Below are positions 43,801 to 52,064 of a stretch of DNA of 64,000 nucleotides, one piece after another. The DNA comes from CAUZIZ01 sp965219005. GTDB lineage: Bacteria; Acidobacteriota; UBA6911; RPQK01; JAJDTT01. The stretch covers positions 1,550,001 to 1,614,000 of the forward strand of contig CBDCMS010000003.1 in NCBI GenBank assembly GCA_965219005.1, given 5' to 3'. A program made the translations under genes and the position numbers. Under the pieces are notes generated by a model. That model was not told the DNA's origin and did no database searches. It worked only from the letters and a program-made list of their open reading frames with translations. The stretch's first letter is position 1. Each line of letters starts with the position of its first letter.

Positions 43801-44066
43801 CTGATCCGCTGGAAGAGACGGCTCTCAGAGGATTCCCCTGGCACTACCAGATGGTAGTTCCCCCGCTTCTCGAACAGTCCCTCTTTCAGGTCGAGGCGCA
43901 GGCCTGCCTCTCGGACCTTCTCGTCAGGGCCATGGCAGGCGAAGCAGTGATTCGACAGAATGGGGCGGATCTGCCGGTTGAAGTCGACCGGTGGCAGCGA
44001 CGATCCTGCCCAGATTGGAGTCAGGCTAACCGCCAGGCTGACCAGTAGGAACAATATGTAGCTCAT
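40887..44066 (-). CDS. DUF1549/LamG/DUF1553 cytochrome-like surface protein
   Basis: Long exported protein (1059 aa) with a signal peptide (ILFLLVSLAVSLTPIWA). An N-terminal PSCyt1-type haem site is CXXCH: C41, C44, H45 in CFACHGPDEK. DUF1549 follows (from about residue 152; LTLDLTGLPPSLEEV) with CARCHDHKYDP (near 338) as a second CXXCH site. A LamG/concanavalin-like domain is inserted (about 415-610; DAFSISLWVNNNSEY). DUF1553 occupies the C terminus from about 745 (LTARVTVNRYWQMYFGNGFV). This domain layout is the classic Planctomycete/Acidobacteria arrangement. Next gene downstream is the DUF1501 partner. Confidence 0.9.
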   Translation of the reverse strand: MSYILFLLVSLAVSLTPIWAGSSLPPVDFNRQIRPILSNHCFACHGPDEKVREAGLRLDLKEGLFEKRGNYHLVVPGESSESRLFQRISTEHEAVRMPPPRFDRELSQEQVDLIKRWIEEGAQWQNHWAFVAPRKPPVPHVQNRSWARNPIDGFILARLEQEGLSPSREADRVTLLRRVTLDLTGLPPSLEEVEAFLSDDSPDAYERVVDRLLASPHYGERMAMEWLDVGRYADTHGYHIDSHRDMWLWRDWVIDAFQQNMPFDRFTIEQLAGDLLPGATREQKIATGFNRNHMINFEGGAIPEEYQVEYMVDRVNTTSTVWMGLTMGCARCHDHKYDPIRQREFYQFSAFFNSIPEKGLDGRKGNAAPFLQVPSPSQEQLHEDLKQRIRWIESEMPEEKVTSLMEQWEKSGLDRIPRNPTRELLAHYELDGHTADTTGLYRHGRARGEKLEYQEGKVGLAAKFNERNHVDLGDLGDFESTDAFSISLWVNNNSEYDRALIARMDDSNGGLRGYDLFLGDFTDFDGPKFSGPLLMAHLVHEWPGKALKVRTLRPVSLGSWHHLALTYDGFGRAAGLRLYKDGELQEVEAVHDSLAGSIRTSAPLHLGQRLNKSNFNGQMDEVRIYGRELEADEVRQLAIYQPVRANLKVLPEDRTESEQQDLRSYYLRKEAPVRYRDMYARLVALREQETALEKAIPTTMVMEEMEDPRETAVLDRGDYRNRGEKVPPGVPSALPPLPPDVPANRLGLAKWLVRPDHPLTARVTVNRYWQMYFGNGFVKSAENFGSQGDAPSHPQLLDWLATEFGSDWDVKGLQRLIVTSATYRQSSRVTPELLDRDPENRLLARASRFRLSAEAVRDNSLAASGLLNRQIGGASVFPYQPGGLWKEMAYGQKYTAQYYQQSQGQDLYRRTMYTFWKRTIPPPTLVAFDAPDRETCTVRRNRTNTPLQALILMNDPTYVEAARVLAERVMKEASPAVDERISLAFRLATARQPTVAEVAILRRILEAQQAENQSDPESASLLLKVGESSFDESLDRQQLAAWTTVTSSILNLDETITRE

Positions 44067-44198
44067 GGAGTTCTCTAGACCAAGGCCACTGCGTTTTGTA
44101 GATACGATGCGGCTATTCTACATCAGATACTTCGTCCAGACCCACCCCGCGTTCGCTGTCCAACCGACGCGTGCCCTCAAATCCGCGTTATGTTTTCA

Positions 44199-45074
44199 TC
44201 AGAGGCACTTTCGATCCTCTGAGCGCTGGTCTCGGACCAGGGTGCCACTGTGATAAATACCTCGCAGAGCCCGACGACGCCAGTCCTTGGAGGCGTCGAA
44301 ATACTTGGTTTCGGTGTCGATCGTGCTGATCAGGACGCCCGCGCGGTGCAGTGGCAGCGCTCCACCAATCAGACCATCAGGACGCACCAGAAAGCTGGAT
44401 CCACTGCTCTCGCGTCGCGTGGTGTTGTTGACGCTGATCCAGACGTGGTTACTGCCAGCATAGGCCTGCATCGTGGCCCGGACCAGTACCTTCCAGACAT
44501 CTTGGCTGTCCTTTATTTTCTGGGCTGTCATCCCGCCGTTGTGGTAGGAGTGGAAGACCAGTTGAACTCCCTTCCGGCCGTACTCCCGATAGAGCTCCGG
44601 ATAGCGAAAATCGTGGCAGATCTGGAGCCCGCAGCGGATCCCTTTGACCTTGAAGACAACAAACTTCGAACCTGGCGTATAGTGGCTCAGGTCATCCTCC
44701 GTACCGCTTCGATCCCCGGTACAAAACATCTTGTCGTATCGGTCCACAATAGCGCCTTGGGGATTGATCACGTAGAGACTGTTGTGGGGCTTGTGCTTGC
44801 CCAAAAGACGGTGATTCGATCCCAAAATCACCCAGACCTTGAGACGACGCGTCAAATCGAGAATCTCACGGGTACGCCTCTGAAGTAGGTCCCAGGGATA
44901 GTCTTCGAAGGAGGCCAGATCGACTCCCACATACCCTCCCAGACAAGCTTCGGAGAAGTGAACTAGCTCGGCTCCCTTCGCATGGGCGGATACTAGCTGT
45001 CTCGACACGTAGCGAAAGTTGCGTTCGATGTCCGAACTCACCGGGAACTGGCAGGTAGCCAATGTCAGCTTCAT
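44199..45074 (-). CDS. carbon-nitrogen hydrolase (nitrilase superfamily)
   Basis: Cytoplasmic amidase/nitrilase-like enzyme of 291 aa (MKLTLATCQF start behind a GGAAGAG sequence; a longer upstream frame exists but lacks support). The Glu-Lys-Cys triad is visible: E42 in HFSEACLGGY, K115 in DRYDKMFCTG, C153 in CGLQICHDFRYPE. It hydrolyses non-peptide C-N bonds in N-carbamyl or amide substrates in the family. GSNHRLLGKHKPHNSLYVIN fits the conserved second strand. Alone, with DUF1553 genes on one side and a CehA-type gene on the other. Substrate unknown. Confidence 0.88.
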   Translation of the reverse strand: MKLTLATCQFPVSSDIERNFRYVSRQLVSAHAKGAELVHFSEACLGGYVGVDLASFEDYPWDLLQRRTREILDLTRRLKVWVILGSNHRLLGKHKPHNSLYVINPQGAIVDRYDKMFCTGDRSGTEDDLSHYTPGSKFVVFKVKGIRCGLQICHDFRYPELYREYGRKGVQLVFHSYHNGGMTAQKIKDSQDVWKVLVRATMQAYAGSNHVWISVNNTTRRESSGSSFLVRPDGLIGGALPLHRAGVLISTIDTETKYFDASKDWRRRALRGIYHSGTLVRDQRSEDRKCL

Positions 45075-45614
45075 TTCTTCTCTTCCGGGATTGGTATGAT
45101 CAGCATATCTCATTTTCGGTTTTCTTTCTCGACGGGTCAGGATAGGTGAGATTCTGCTGTTGTCCGGCTCTCTCCTCGGAACTTGGGACCACAGCGCTGA
45201 CACTCAAGTCGTTCGCGGCTCTGTTGATTTCGCTTCATATGTTCACGGATCGCAAACCTGTAACCTAGTGAAGTTTCAGCTTAGTCCCGTCCCCAGCGGT
45301 GCTGGCCACTCTCGAGAAGAAACTTCCCGAGCCACGGAAGCCTGAAGCGCGAGCGAGGGGTTGGGGACCCGAGAGATGTGTCACCAGGAGGGCATCTGAT
45401 CTGAGACAAGAAAAGAACTACGGATGACCTGAATTGCTTGCAGGAGGGACCACGTCCAGGAGAGAGAGGAGAAACAGCAGGATCTTGCCGATTCCCAACC
45501 CCTTGCTTGCGCTTCAGGCTTCCATGACCAAAAGATCACTGCATCAATGGGTTACACCCTTGTTCCTGGAGCTGTTTGCAACCCCTGAGACAGCACAGTA
45601 CATTGTGGAGGCCG
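45075..45614. other. divergent intergenic region with dispersed repeat
   Basis: A 540-bp gap between divergent genes. At 45139-45181 it contains the ~40-bp sequence also found near 7475-7511, and a weaker match runs on to 45243. No other structure or gene was recognised; a GGAGG site lies before the next start. Confidence 0.35.
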
Positions 45615-47753
45615 ATGACAAACCTTCTCGTACTCTGCGTCAGCCTGATTCTGGTGATGCCCGAACTGGCTGGGCAGGCGAGGATGAGCAACCCTTACGG
45701 TCTGTCCGAGGACGAGATCGAGCCCCTGTTGGCACGGAGTTTAGCCCTGCGAGATTTCGCCGAGTTCTTCTCCGCCTTGCTACTGAATGACGAGACGGAT
45801 AGGGAAACCTGCTTCGCGACCTATCCACCCATTCGGAAGCTTGCCTACCGGCAAAGAAGTTCGCCGATACCCGACTCCGAAGTGCTTGCCCAGTTGGCAG
45901 ACGCCCTTTGGCCGTTGCGGTCCCCTGAGCTGGTCAAGATTGAGCTGGATCCCGAGCCCACTGTAGTCGCCCGGCCGCCTAGCCTTCTCTTCACAAAAGG
46001 ACTGGAAAACCGGGCGATGCTTCTGTTGCAGAACCTCTCGCGCCGGCCACTGAAGGTCTCCCTCTCGCCCGCCGAGGCGAGTCCGACCTTCGTCGTCAGC
46101 GACGCTGTCCTCGAGCCAGGCGAGGTGCGCCCCCTTCGCCTGAGGGTCTGGGGAGATGGTCGGGAAGAGCTGTTGGTACGACTTCGGGTGGGAGAGCACC
46201 AAACCCGTCTTGCATTACCCATAAGCTGGCGGCCGGCAGCAAGGCTTCGGATCCGAGTCAGGAGCGCTCAGGGAGACTTTATCCCAGCTCGGGTCTACGT
46301 CACGGGCTCGGACCATCTGGGACGAGGGCCCTCCGGCGCCTTTCTTCGCAGCAGCTCGATCGGCGGTCATCACTACTTCCACACTCAGGGCAGCAGTTCC
46401 CTGATCCTACCCGCTGGGTTGACGAAAATCCTGGTAGTCCACGGATTCGAGCACCAGGCTGAGGAACGAACTATCGAGCTGAGCGCCGGAAAGGAGAACC
46501 TGGCGGAGTTCCGGCTGCACCCGTTGTACGACGCCCAGGCTCGGGGATGGTACTCGGGCGATATCCACATTCATCCCAACCTCATTCACAAGACCCTTGA
46601 TCAAGTGGTCAATCCCGAGGACATCAGGCTCCAGGTCCAGGCAGAGAACCTGAACGTAGCCAATCTGCTGGTCTGCAACTCCCAAGGGGATATTGTCTAC
46701 GACCGCAAGCACTTCACCGGCGCTCCTCACCCTCTGTCAACGCCCAGACACATCCTCTACTGGAACGAGGAGGTGCGAACCCGTCTCTACGGACACATGG
46801 CAGCCCTCAATTTAAAGCACTTCATCGAACCCCAGTTCAACGGCTTCGACAACTCGCTCCACCCCTTCGACTACCCATCCAACGCAATTCAGGCCAGGAA
46901 GGCGAGACAAAAGGGCTCGTCCCTGTTCTACGTGCACCCAAGCGGGCCTTTCCGGGAGGGGCTGGGAAGGTCGAGTGCCAAAGCGCTTCCGATCGATGCA
47001 GCCCTGGGTGTCACCGACGGGATGGAAATCCTGGGCTACGCCAACACAGAGGGATCAACCAACCTTTACTATGATCTTCTGAACTCGGGTTTTCGACTGG
47101 CTCCTGCCGCCGGGACCGACACCTTCAACAACATCCGCCGACACAAAGTAGTGGGGGGTGATCGCGTCTATGTGTACGCTCCGGGACCCCTGGATTACGA
47201 AGCCTGGGTGGCGGGACTGAAGGCGGGCCGCAGCTTCGTCACGAACGGTCCACTCTTGTTCTTCCGAGTCAACGGCCAGCTGCCCGGTAGCGAGTTGAGC
47301 TTCTCCGCACCCCGAGCGGTAGAGGTGAGCGTCGAAGCCTACTCCCAAGTCCCGATGCAACGGCTGGAAATCATCGTCAACGGCAAGCCAGCCTACTCGG
47401 CCCCCCTGGAAGACAATCAAAAGGAACTGCACTACAAAGGACGGGTCATTCTAGAAGGAACCTGCTGGGTGGCAGCTCGGATCACCGGGGGAGCCCATAA
47501 ACTGGTGGTGAACAACCCAACGCTCTTCGCCCATTCCGCGCCGGTCTACTGCGATATCGAAAATAAACCGCTTGCTGACCCTGAGTCGCTCCGTTATCTG
47601 TTGAAGTGGATCCGCGACCTGCGGCATCGATTGCTCACCCAGGGACTCTTCGAACATCCCAATCAGAAGCTCCGAGTGCTAGAGGAGTTTGAGCAGGCGG
47701 AGAAGGTCTATTTGCGCAAGCTGGGTCAGAGAGATCGGCCGAAGCTGCGCTGA
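45615..47753 (+). CDS. CehA/McbA-family metallohydrolase
   Basis: Secreted hydrolase related to carbaryl hydrolases/PHP-like metalloenzymes, 712 aa. The ATG after GGAGG gives a signal peptide (LLVLCVSLILVMPELAG). The N-terminal ~300 residues are beta-rich (LLFTKGLENRAMLLLQNLSR) and end with HPLYDAQARGWYSGDIHIHP (about 320-340), which starts the PHP-like metal site; HPSGPFREG (near 450) and AAGTDTFNN (near 500) supply further metal-site residues. The C-terminal beta domain has YAPGPLDYEAWVAGLKAGRS. Downstream, the EamA transporter starts at the next GTG. Its natural substrate is unknown. Confidence 0.85.
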   Translation: MTNLLVLCVSLILVMPELAGQARMSNPYGLSEDEIEPLLARSLALRDFAEFFSALLLNDETDRETCFATYPPIRKLAYRQRSSPIPDSEVLAQLADALWPLRSPELVKIELDPEPTVVARPPSLLFTKGLENRAMLLLQNLSRRPLKVSLSPAEASPTFVVSDAVLEPGEVRPLRLRVWGDGREELLVRLRVGEHQTRLALPISWRPAARLRIRVRSAQGDFIPARVYVTGSDHLGRGPSGAFLRSSSIGGHHYFHTQGSSSLILPAGLTKILVVHGFEHQAEERTIELSAGKENLAEFRLHPLYDAQARGWYSGDIHIHPNLIHKTLDQVVNPEDIRLQVQAENLNVANLLVCNSQGDIVYDRKHFTGAPHPLSTPRHILYWNEEVRTRLYGHMAALNLKHFIEPQFNGFDNSLHPFDYPSNAIQARKARQKGSSLFYVHPSGPFREGLGRSSAKALPIDAALGVTDGMEILGYANTEGSTNLYYDLLNSGFRLAPAAGTDTFNNIRRHKVVGGDRVYVYAPGPLDYEAWVAGLKAGRSFVTNGPLLFFRVNGQLPGSELSFSAPRAVEVSVEAYSQVPMQRLEIIVNGKPAYSAPLEDNQKELHYKGRVILEGTCWVAARITGGAHKLVVNNPTLFAHSAPVYCDIENKPLADPESLRYLLKWIRDLRHRLLTQGLFEHPNQKLRVLEEFEQAEKVYLRKLGQRDRPKLR

Positions 47754-47754
47754 C

Positions 47755-48561
47755 GTGACGACAGAGGCTGTGAGGGACTCCGCTCAACACCAGATCCCCG
47801 AAGGCAAGTCGGCTCCCGCTGGCCAGCCAGTGGACCATCGGCGACCACTGGATCTCAAGGCCGGGATTTTTCTTCTCTTTCTCGCCACTATCTGGAGCGG
47901 GAACGCGATCGCCATCAAGTTCGGTCTTCAGTACGCGCCGGCGATTCGTCAGAGCTGGATGAGGTTCGTGCTCGGATCCCTGGTGATCCTGGGATGGGCC
48001 GTCTACACCAGGGCCGAGCTGCGAATACGCCGCGAAGAATGGTGGCCGCTGCTCTCCCTATCAGTCCTCTTCTCGGTCCAGATCATCACCATGAATCTGG
48101 GAATAAAGTACACCACCGCGGGCCACGCTACGGTCTTACTCGTAACCGCATCGATCTGGATCGTCGTTCTGTCCCACTTCTTCATACCCGGCGATCGATT
48201 CGACCCAACACGCTTCCTGGGAATCCTGGTTGCTTATCTCGGCATCGCTGTCATCTCTGCCGATGGTCTAGGGGCGTCGGACGGCGAGAATCTTATCCTG
48301 GGCGACGTGTTGACGGTGATATCTGCTTTTCTTCTGGGGGCAAGACAGGTCTATAACGCCAGACTGGTATCGACCATCCACCCGGCGAAGATTCTGTTGT
48401 TCCAGGCGGCCTTCGGTACGGTCGCTTTCGCCACCATCAGCCAGGTATTCGAATCGGAGCCCTGGATCTGGGCATGGGGATTGTTGGGCTCACTCGCCTA
48501 CCAGGGACTTCTCATAGCCGGGTTCGGATTCCTGGCGAGCCTGCTCATGTTCAAGTATTAC
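47755..48561 (+). pseudogene. EamA-family transporter, N-terminal half (interrupted by IS)
   Basis: Membrane transporter of the EamA/DMT family (10 helices). The GTG at 47755 lies two bases after the CehA-type stop codon. About eight hydrophobic helices precede the break. The coding sequence ends in LLMFKYY, where a 1.7-kb insertion sequence is inserted; beyond it the frame resumes exactly (see other half). Without the element, a 326-aa protein results. The operon with the CehA-type gene suggests export of metabolites. Now probably non-functional, although a truncated product is possible. Confidence 0.85.
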
Positions 48562-48617
48562 CTAAATTGAGCGATTGGTGGGCCAAGGGATGTCACACCT
48601 TTGAGCTAAGATGCTGA

Positions 48618-48663
48618 CGGGTTAGGAGTTAGCGGTAGATGCGCTACCGAAAAGCTCCTAACC
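48618..48663. other. hairpin upstream of the transposase
   Basis: GGGTTAGGAG (about 48618-48627) pairs with CTCCTAACCC (about 48654-48663), and an inner GGTAG/CTACC stem lies between. It precedes the transposase ATG by about 17 bp. It could fold in read-through transcripts and hide the ribosome site, as in other insertion sequences. Confidence 0.5.
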
Positions 48664-48680
48664 CAAAAGGTGAAACAACT

Positions 48681-50096
48681 ATGAGCCACGATAGCATCCT
48701 TCCCTGTCATTCTGAGGGGTCTGTTTCCTGGATTATAGATGACGTGCAACCCACGTCGGAGACCTTAACCGGACGCGCCGGCCTGAGCCTGTTTGTCCGC
48801 TATGTGCGGAGCCTGGGTCTGTACCCCCACCTGGATCGGCTGTTTGGCTCCTTGCGCAAAAGCCGCAAGGGACAGCCGGTGACGGAGATCTTCAAACAGT
48901 TGCTGTGCTTCTTGCTGGACGGATCGAGCCGCCATCTGGTGTCCTTCGACGCCTTGAAGGAGGATCCGGGCTATGGGGGAGCGATCGAGACGAAGCCAGA
49001 GGCCTTGCTCTCCTCTCACGCCGTCAAGCGTTTTTTCGGCGGCTTTTCCATGTGGCGCATCTGGCTCTTTCGCCGACTCCTGCAGCAACTGTTTCTGTGG
49101 CGGCTGCGGTTGCAACAGCCGGCCCTGATCCTGCTGGGGATGGACACCATGGTGATGGACAACGACGAGGCCCCCCAGCGCCACGGCGTGGCGCCGACCT
49201 ACAAGCGGGTCAAAGGGTTTCAGCCGCTTCAGGTCACCTGGGGCCGCTTGCTCATCGATGCCGTCTTTCGGGGAGGAGACAAGCATTCCAACCACGCCGA
49301 CACGGCCCAGAAGACCCTGAGTCATCTGGTCCAGAAGATTCGCCGAAAGTACCGCTCCGACGTGCCGATGATCGTGCGTCTGGACGCCGGCTTTTTCGAT
49401 CAAAAGCTGCTGAAGGTCTTGGAAGAACTCCAGGTCGGCTACATCGTCGCCGGCAAGCTCTATGGCGATGTGCAACAGTACATCTTGAAGCTGGAGGAAA
49501 CGGCCTGGGGAGTCTCTCGCAACGGCGATCAGGAGTGGAGCTATGTGGAACTGGGAGACCGGCGGGGTAGCTGGAAGAAGTGCCGCCGGGCCCTGTTCTG
49601 CCGGCCGGCTTATGAGGACCGGCAGCGCCTTTTGGAGTTTGCCCGTCCCGATCAGATCCTGTACACCAATCTCGGTTGCGGCTCCGCCGTGGACGAGCAG
49701 CTAGGGCAAGCGGGGCTTGAGCGTTGGCTTCAAGCCGAGGCCATCCTGGAAGGCTATCATGGCCGCGGAGCCGACGAGTTGGTGCATCGAGCCCTGAAGG
49801 ACTTTGCCTCACAAACTCTTCCGTTTAAGCGTTTTGCTGCCAACGCGGCCTATTACTACACGTTGCTCGTAGCCTTTTTCCTTTACGAGTGTTTCAAGGA
49901 AGATGTGTGCCAGCCCGTGGTACCGCTCAACTGCTACCCCACGACCTTACGCCGGCGGATCGTCGACGTGGCGGGGAAAATCGTGCGCCATGCCGGCCAG
50001 ATCCTCCTGAAAGTCACAGCCGCCACCTGGAAGCAGCTTCAAATCGACCGGCTCTGGCAAAAGAGCGCCCACCCGCCGCCTTTCGCCTGGGTCTAA
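48681..50096 (+). CDS. IS1380-like transposase
   Basis: DDE-type transposase of 471 aa, ATG preceded by AAGGTG. A signature stretch LLGMDTMVMDNDEAPQRHG holds the first acidic residue; LDAGFFDQKLLKVLEEL (about 249-265) holds the second, and AEAILEGYHGRGADELVHRA (about 355-374) includes the Y-(2)-R-(3)-E-like part of the catalytic core. PFKRFAANAAYYYTLLVAFF follows. No frameshift or internal stop, so it could be active. It is the only gene of the element. Confidence 0.9.
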   Translation: MSHDSILPCHSEGSVSWIIDDVQPTSETLTGRAGLSLFVRYVRSLGLYPHLDRLFGSLRKSRKGQPVTEIFKQLLCFLLDGSSRHLVSFDALKEDPGYGGAIETKPEALLSSHAVKRFFGGFSMWRIWLFRRLLQQLFLWRLRLQQPALILLGMDTMVMDNDEAPQRHGVAPTYKRVKGFQPLQVTWGRLLIDAVFRGGDKHSNHADTAQKTLSHLVQKIRRKYRSDVPMIVRLDAGFFDQKLLKVLEELQVGYIVAGKLYGDVQQYILKLEETAWGVSRNGDQEWSYVELGDRRGSWKKCRRALFCRPAYEDRQRLLEFARPDQILYTNLGCGSAVDEQLGQAGLERWLQAEAILEGYHGRGADELVHRALKDFASQTLPFKRFAANAAYYYTLLVAFFLYECFKEDVCQPVVPLNCYPTTLRRRIVDVAGKIVRHAGQILLKVTAATWKQLQIDRLWQKSAHPPPFAWV

Positions 50097-50295
50097 ATCG
50101 CAAAAAACCAAAGCCTCCTTGCAGCCTCGCGGCCCCCGTGTGTCCAATATCGCCTCGGCTCAGGGTTTCTCCTCTTTTCGGGAGGGAAAATCGCCACCCT
50201 CCACCCTTCTGAGCTCACCCAGTACTCCCTCCCGTCGGAACTCGCATCTGGGCGACCTCCATCTTGCTAAAATGAGTAGAATCGCTCAATTTAGG

Positions 50296-50475
50296 TATTA
50301 CTATCCCTCCCGAATAACCGCCGTCGGCCTGACCCAGCCGGTCATCGGAATCGTTCTTGCCTGGATCGTCCTGGGCGAAGAGCCGACTTGGCTACTTTGG
50401 GTGGGCGCAGTCCTGGTGATGTTCGGAGCCCTTCTTGCCCAGAAGAGGACTAGCCTGGAACCACCCCAGTCTTGA
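50296..50475 (+). pseudogene. EamA-family transporter, C-terminal half
   Basis: Continuation of the interrupted transporter. After the duplication TATTA the reading frame goes on as YYPSRITAVGLTQPVIGIVL, AWIVLGEEPTWLLWVGAVLV and MFGALLAQKR, the last two helices and a charged end as usual in EamA proteins. Joining to the other half at one copy of the target duplication gives KYYYPSRITAV without any frame change. A GTG or ATG inside the IS could start a short product, but no support was seen. Confidence 0.8.
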
Positions 50476-50592
50476 CAGAAAACTGGTCTGAGATGTAGGT
50501 TCGTTACCAACTCATACTTCGTCCAGGGTTTAGGAGATCTCTTTCAGCGGGGAGAGTACGACCTCTGGCGATGGCTAGTCCGGGGGGAGCAA

Positions 50593-52059
50593 ATGTCTCT
50601 CGATAGTGATCGAATTTCGAGACGAGCCACCTTGATCTCCCGCCGGCGACTCCTGGAGATGTCGGGGCTTGGCTTCGGGACGGTCGCTCTGGCGAGCCTG
50701 CTCGACTCGGAGACCCTCCTGGGTGTTCCATCCAGGTCAATCTACACTGACTTGAAACCACGGCCAGGACACTTTCCGGGGCCAGCCAAGGCCGTCATCC
50801 AGCTGGTCCAGAACGGCGGCCCCAGTCAGATGGACCTCTTCGATCCCAAGCCCGAGCTCACCAAGAGGGCAGGCCAACCTCATCCCGACGGCGTGGAGAT
50901 CCACCAGCCCAACAATCGGAACATCCTGATGCCCTGTCCCTACCAGTTCAGTCGCCACGGACAGTCGGGCATGGAGATCTCCGAGGTTCTACCTCAACTG
51001 AGCAGCGTCGCAGACGAGCTTTGCATGGTCCGTTCCATGTACTCGGTCCACAACAACCATCCCGAGGGGCTGAACATGCTCCTCACTTCTCAGATCTTTC
51101 CGGGACGGCCGGTCATGGGTTCCTGGATCACCTATGCATTGGGGACCGAGAACCAGAGCCTGCCCGCCTATGTAGTCTTGCGCGCCCCTGAGGGCTACAG
51201 CGTCAGCGGAAAAACCCTATGGTCCAGCGGATGGCTTCCAGCCCTGTACCAGGGCGTGGAATTCAGCTCCACCGGCACTCCAGTGCACCACCTGCAGCAA
51301 GAGAACCCGCTTCCGCCGCGTGTCCAGCGCCAAAGCCTGGAACTGCTGGCCGAGCTCAACGCCCGCCATCTGCGGAATCACTCCAATGAGTCTGAGCTGG
51401 AGGCCCGCATCCAGAACTACGAGCTGGCGGCCCGGATGCAGCTAGCCGCAGCCGACGTACTGGACCTGTCGAAGGAATCGGAGGCCACCAAGAAGCTCTA
51501 CGGGCTGGACAATCCTGTGACGAATGCGTACGGGACTCGCTGTCTGATGGCCCGAAGATTGGTGGAATCAGGAGTCCGTTTCGTGCAGGTCTTCTCCGGT
51601 AAAGGCCAGCCCTGGGACAGCCACTCGAAGCTCAAGACCGGTCTGGCAGATATCTGCGCCAAAACCGACCAGCCAGCGGCGGCCCTGATCAAGGACCTGA
51701 AAAGCCGAGGGCTGCTCGAGAGCACGATCATCATGTGGGCCGGCGAGTTCGGACGCCTTCCCACGACCCAGAACTCAGACGGAAGAGATCACAACCGCAA
51801 CGCGTTCACCATCTTGTTCGCCGGCGGCGGCTTCAAGCCTGGGCTCACCTATGGAACCACCGACGAGTTCGGCTACAAGGCGGTGGAGGACAGGGTGAGT
51901 GCCTCCGACATGCAGGCGACTCTCTATCACTTGCTCGGAATCGACCACGTTGGGTTGACCTACTCCCATGGGGGCCGAGAAGAAACCCCCACCAACCTCG
52001 CCATCACCGGGGCCAAGGTTGTTCCTGGCCTGCTGGAACACGCTCCACGGAATGTCTGA
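50593..52059 (+). CDS. DUF1501 family protein (module 3)
   Basis: DUF1501 protein, 488 aa, with a Tat-type leader (SRRRLLEMSGLGFGTVALA, about residues 16-34) and typical landmarks: QLVQNGGPSQMDLFDPKP (about 70-87), NNHPEGLNMLLTSQIFPG (about 154-171), WAGEFGRLPTTQ (about 381-392) and GRDHNRNAFTILFAGGG. GGGGGGAG precedes the ATG. Only 5 bp separate its stop from the next start, so both are co-transcribed. In this module the DUF1501 gene comes first and the cytochrome-like one second, the reverse of module 2. Confidence 0.88.
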   Translation: MSLDSDRISRRATLISRRRLLEMSGLGFGTVALASLLDSETLLGVPSRSIYTDLKPRPGHFPGPAKAVIQLVQNGGPSQMDLFDPKPELTKRAGQPHPDGVEIHQPNNRNILMPCPYQFSRHGQSGMEISEVLPQLSSVADELCMVRSMYSVHNNHPEGLNMLLTSQIFPGRPVMGSWITYALGTENQSLPAYVVLRAPEGYSVSGKTLWSSGWLPALYQGVEFSSTGTPVHHLQQENPLPPRVQRQSLELLAELNARHLRNHSNESELEARIQNYELAARMQLAAADVLDLSKESEATKKLYGLDNPVTNAYGTRCLMARRLVESGVRFVQVFSGKGQPWDSHSKLKTGLADICAKTDQPAAALIKDLKSRGLLESTIIMWAGEFGRLPTTQNSDGRDHNRNAFTILFAGGGFKPGLTYGTTDEFGYKAVEDRVSASDMQATLYHLLGIDHVGLTYSHGGREETPTNLAITGAKVVPGLLEHAPRNV

Positions 52060-52064
52060 CTTCC

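Larger units (their letters stand above)
48561..50295. mobile_element. IS1380-like insertion sequence
   Basis: Complete-looking element of 1735 bp with 16-bp perfect terminal inverted repeats (CCTAAATTGAGCGATT at the left, its complement at the right). It is flanked by the 5-bp direct repeat TATTA (48556-48560 and 50296-50300); the equal-scoring alternative is a 15-bp repeat with a 7-bp duplication, GTATTAC. It carries one long transposase gene and a hairpin just before it. Size, ends and duplication fit the IS1380 family. Inserted in the EamA gene. Confidence 0.88.

Noticed and set aside
47689..47754. Upstream extension of the EamA reading frame inside the CehA/McbA gene
   Set aside because: The frame overlaps the end of a well-supported gene; the GTG at 47755, two bases after that stop, is the simpler start.
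49252..49812. 186-aa minus-strand frame inside the IS1380-like transposase
   Set aside because: Arg/Pro-rich antisense shadow of a conserved transposase core.
51735..52064. 110-codon upstream extension of the third DUF1549/DUF1553 gene
   Set aside because: It overlaps the DUF1501 gene in another frame and lacks a signal peptide; the ATG at 52065 gives a clear one.
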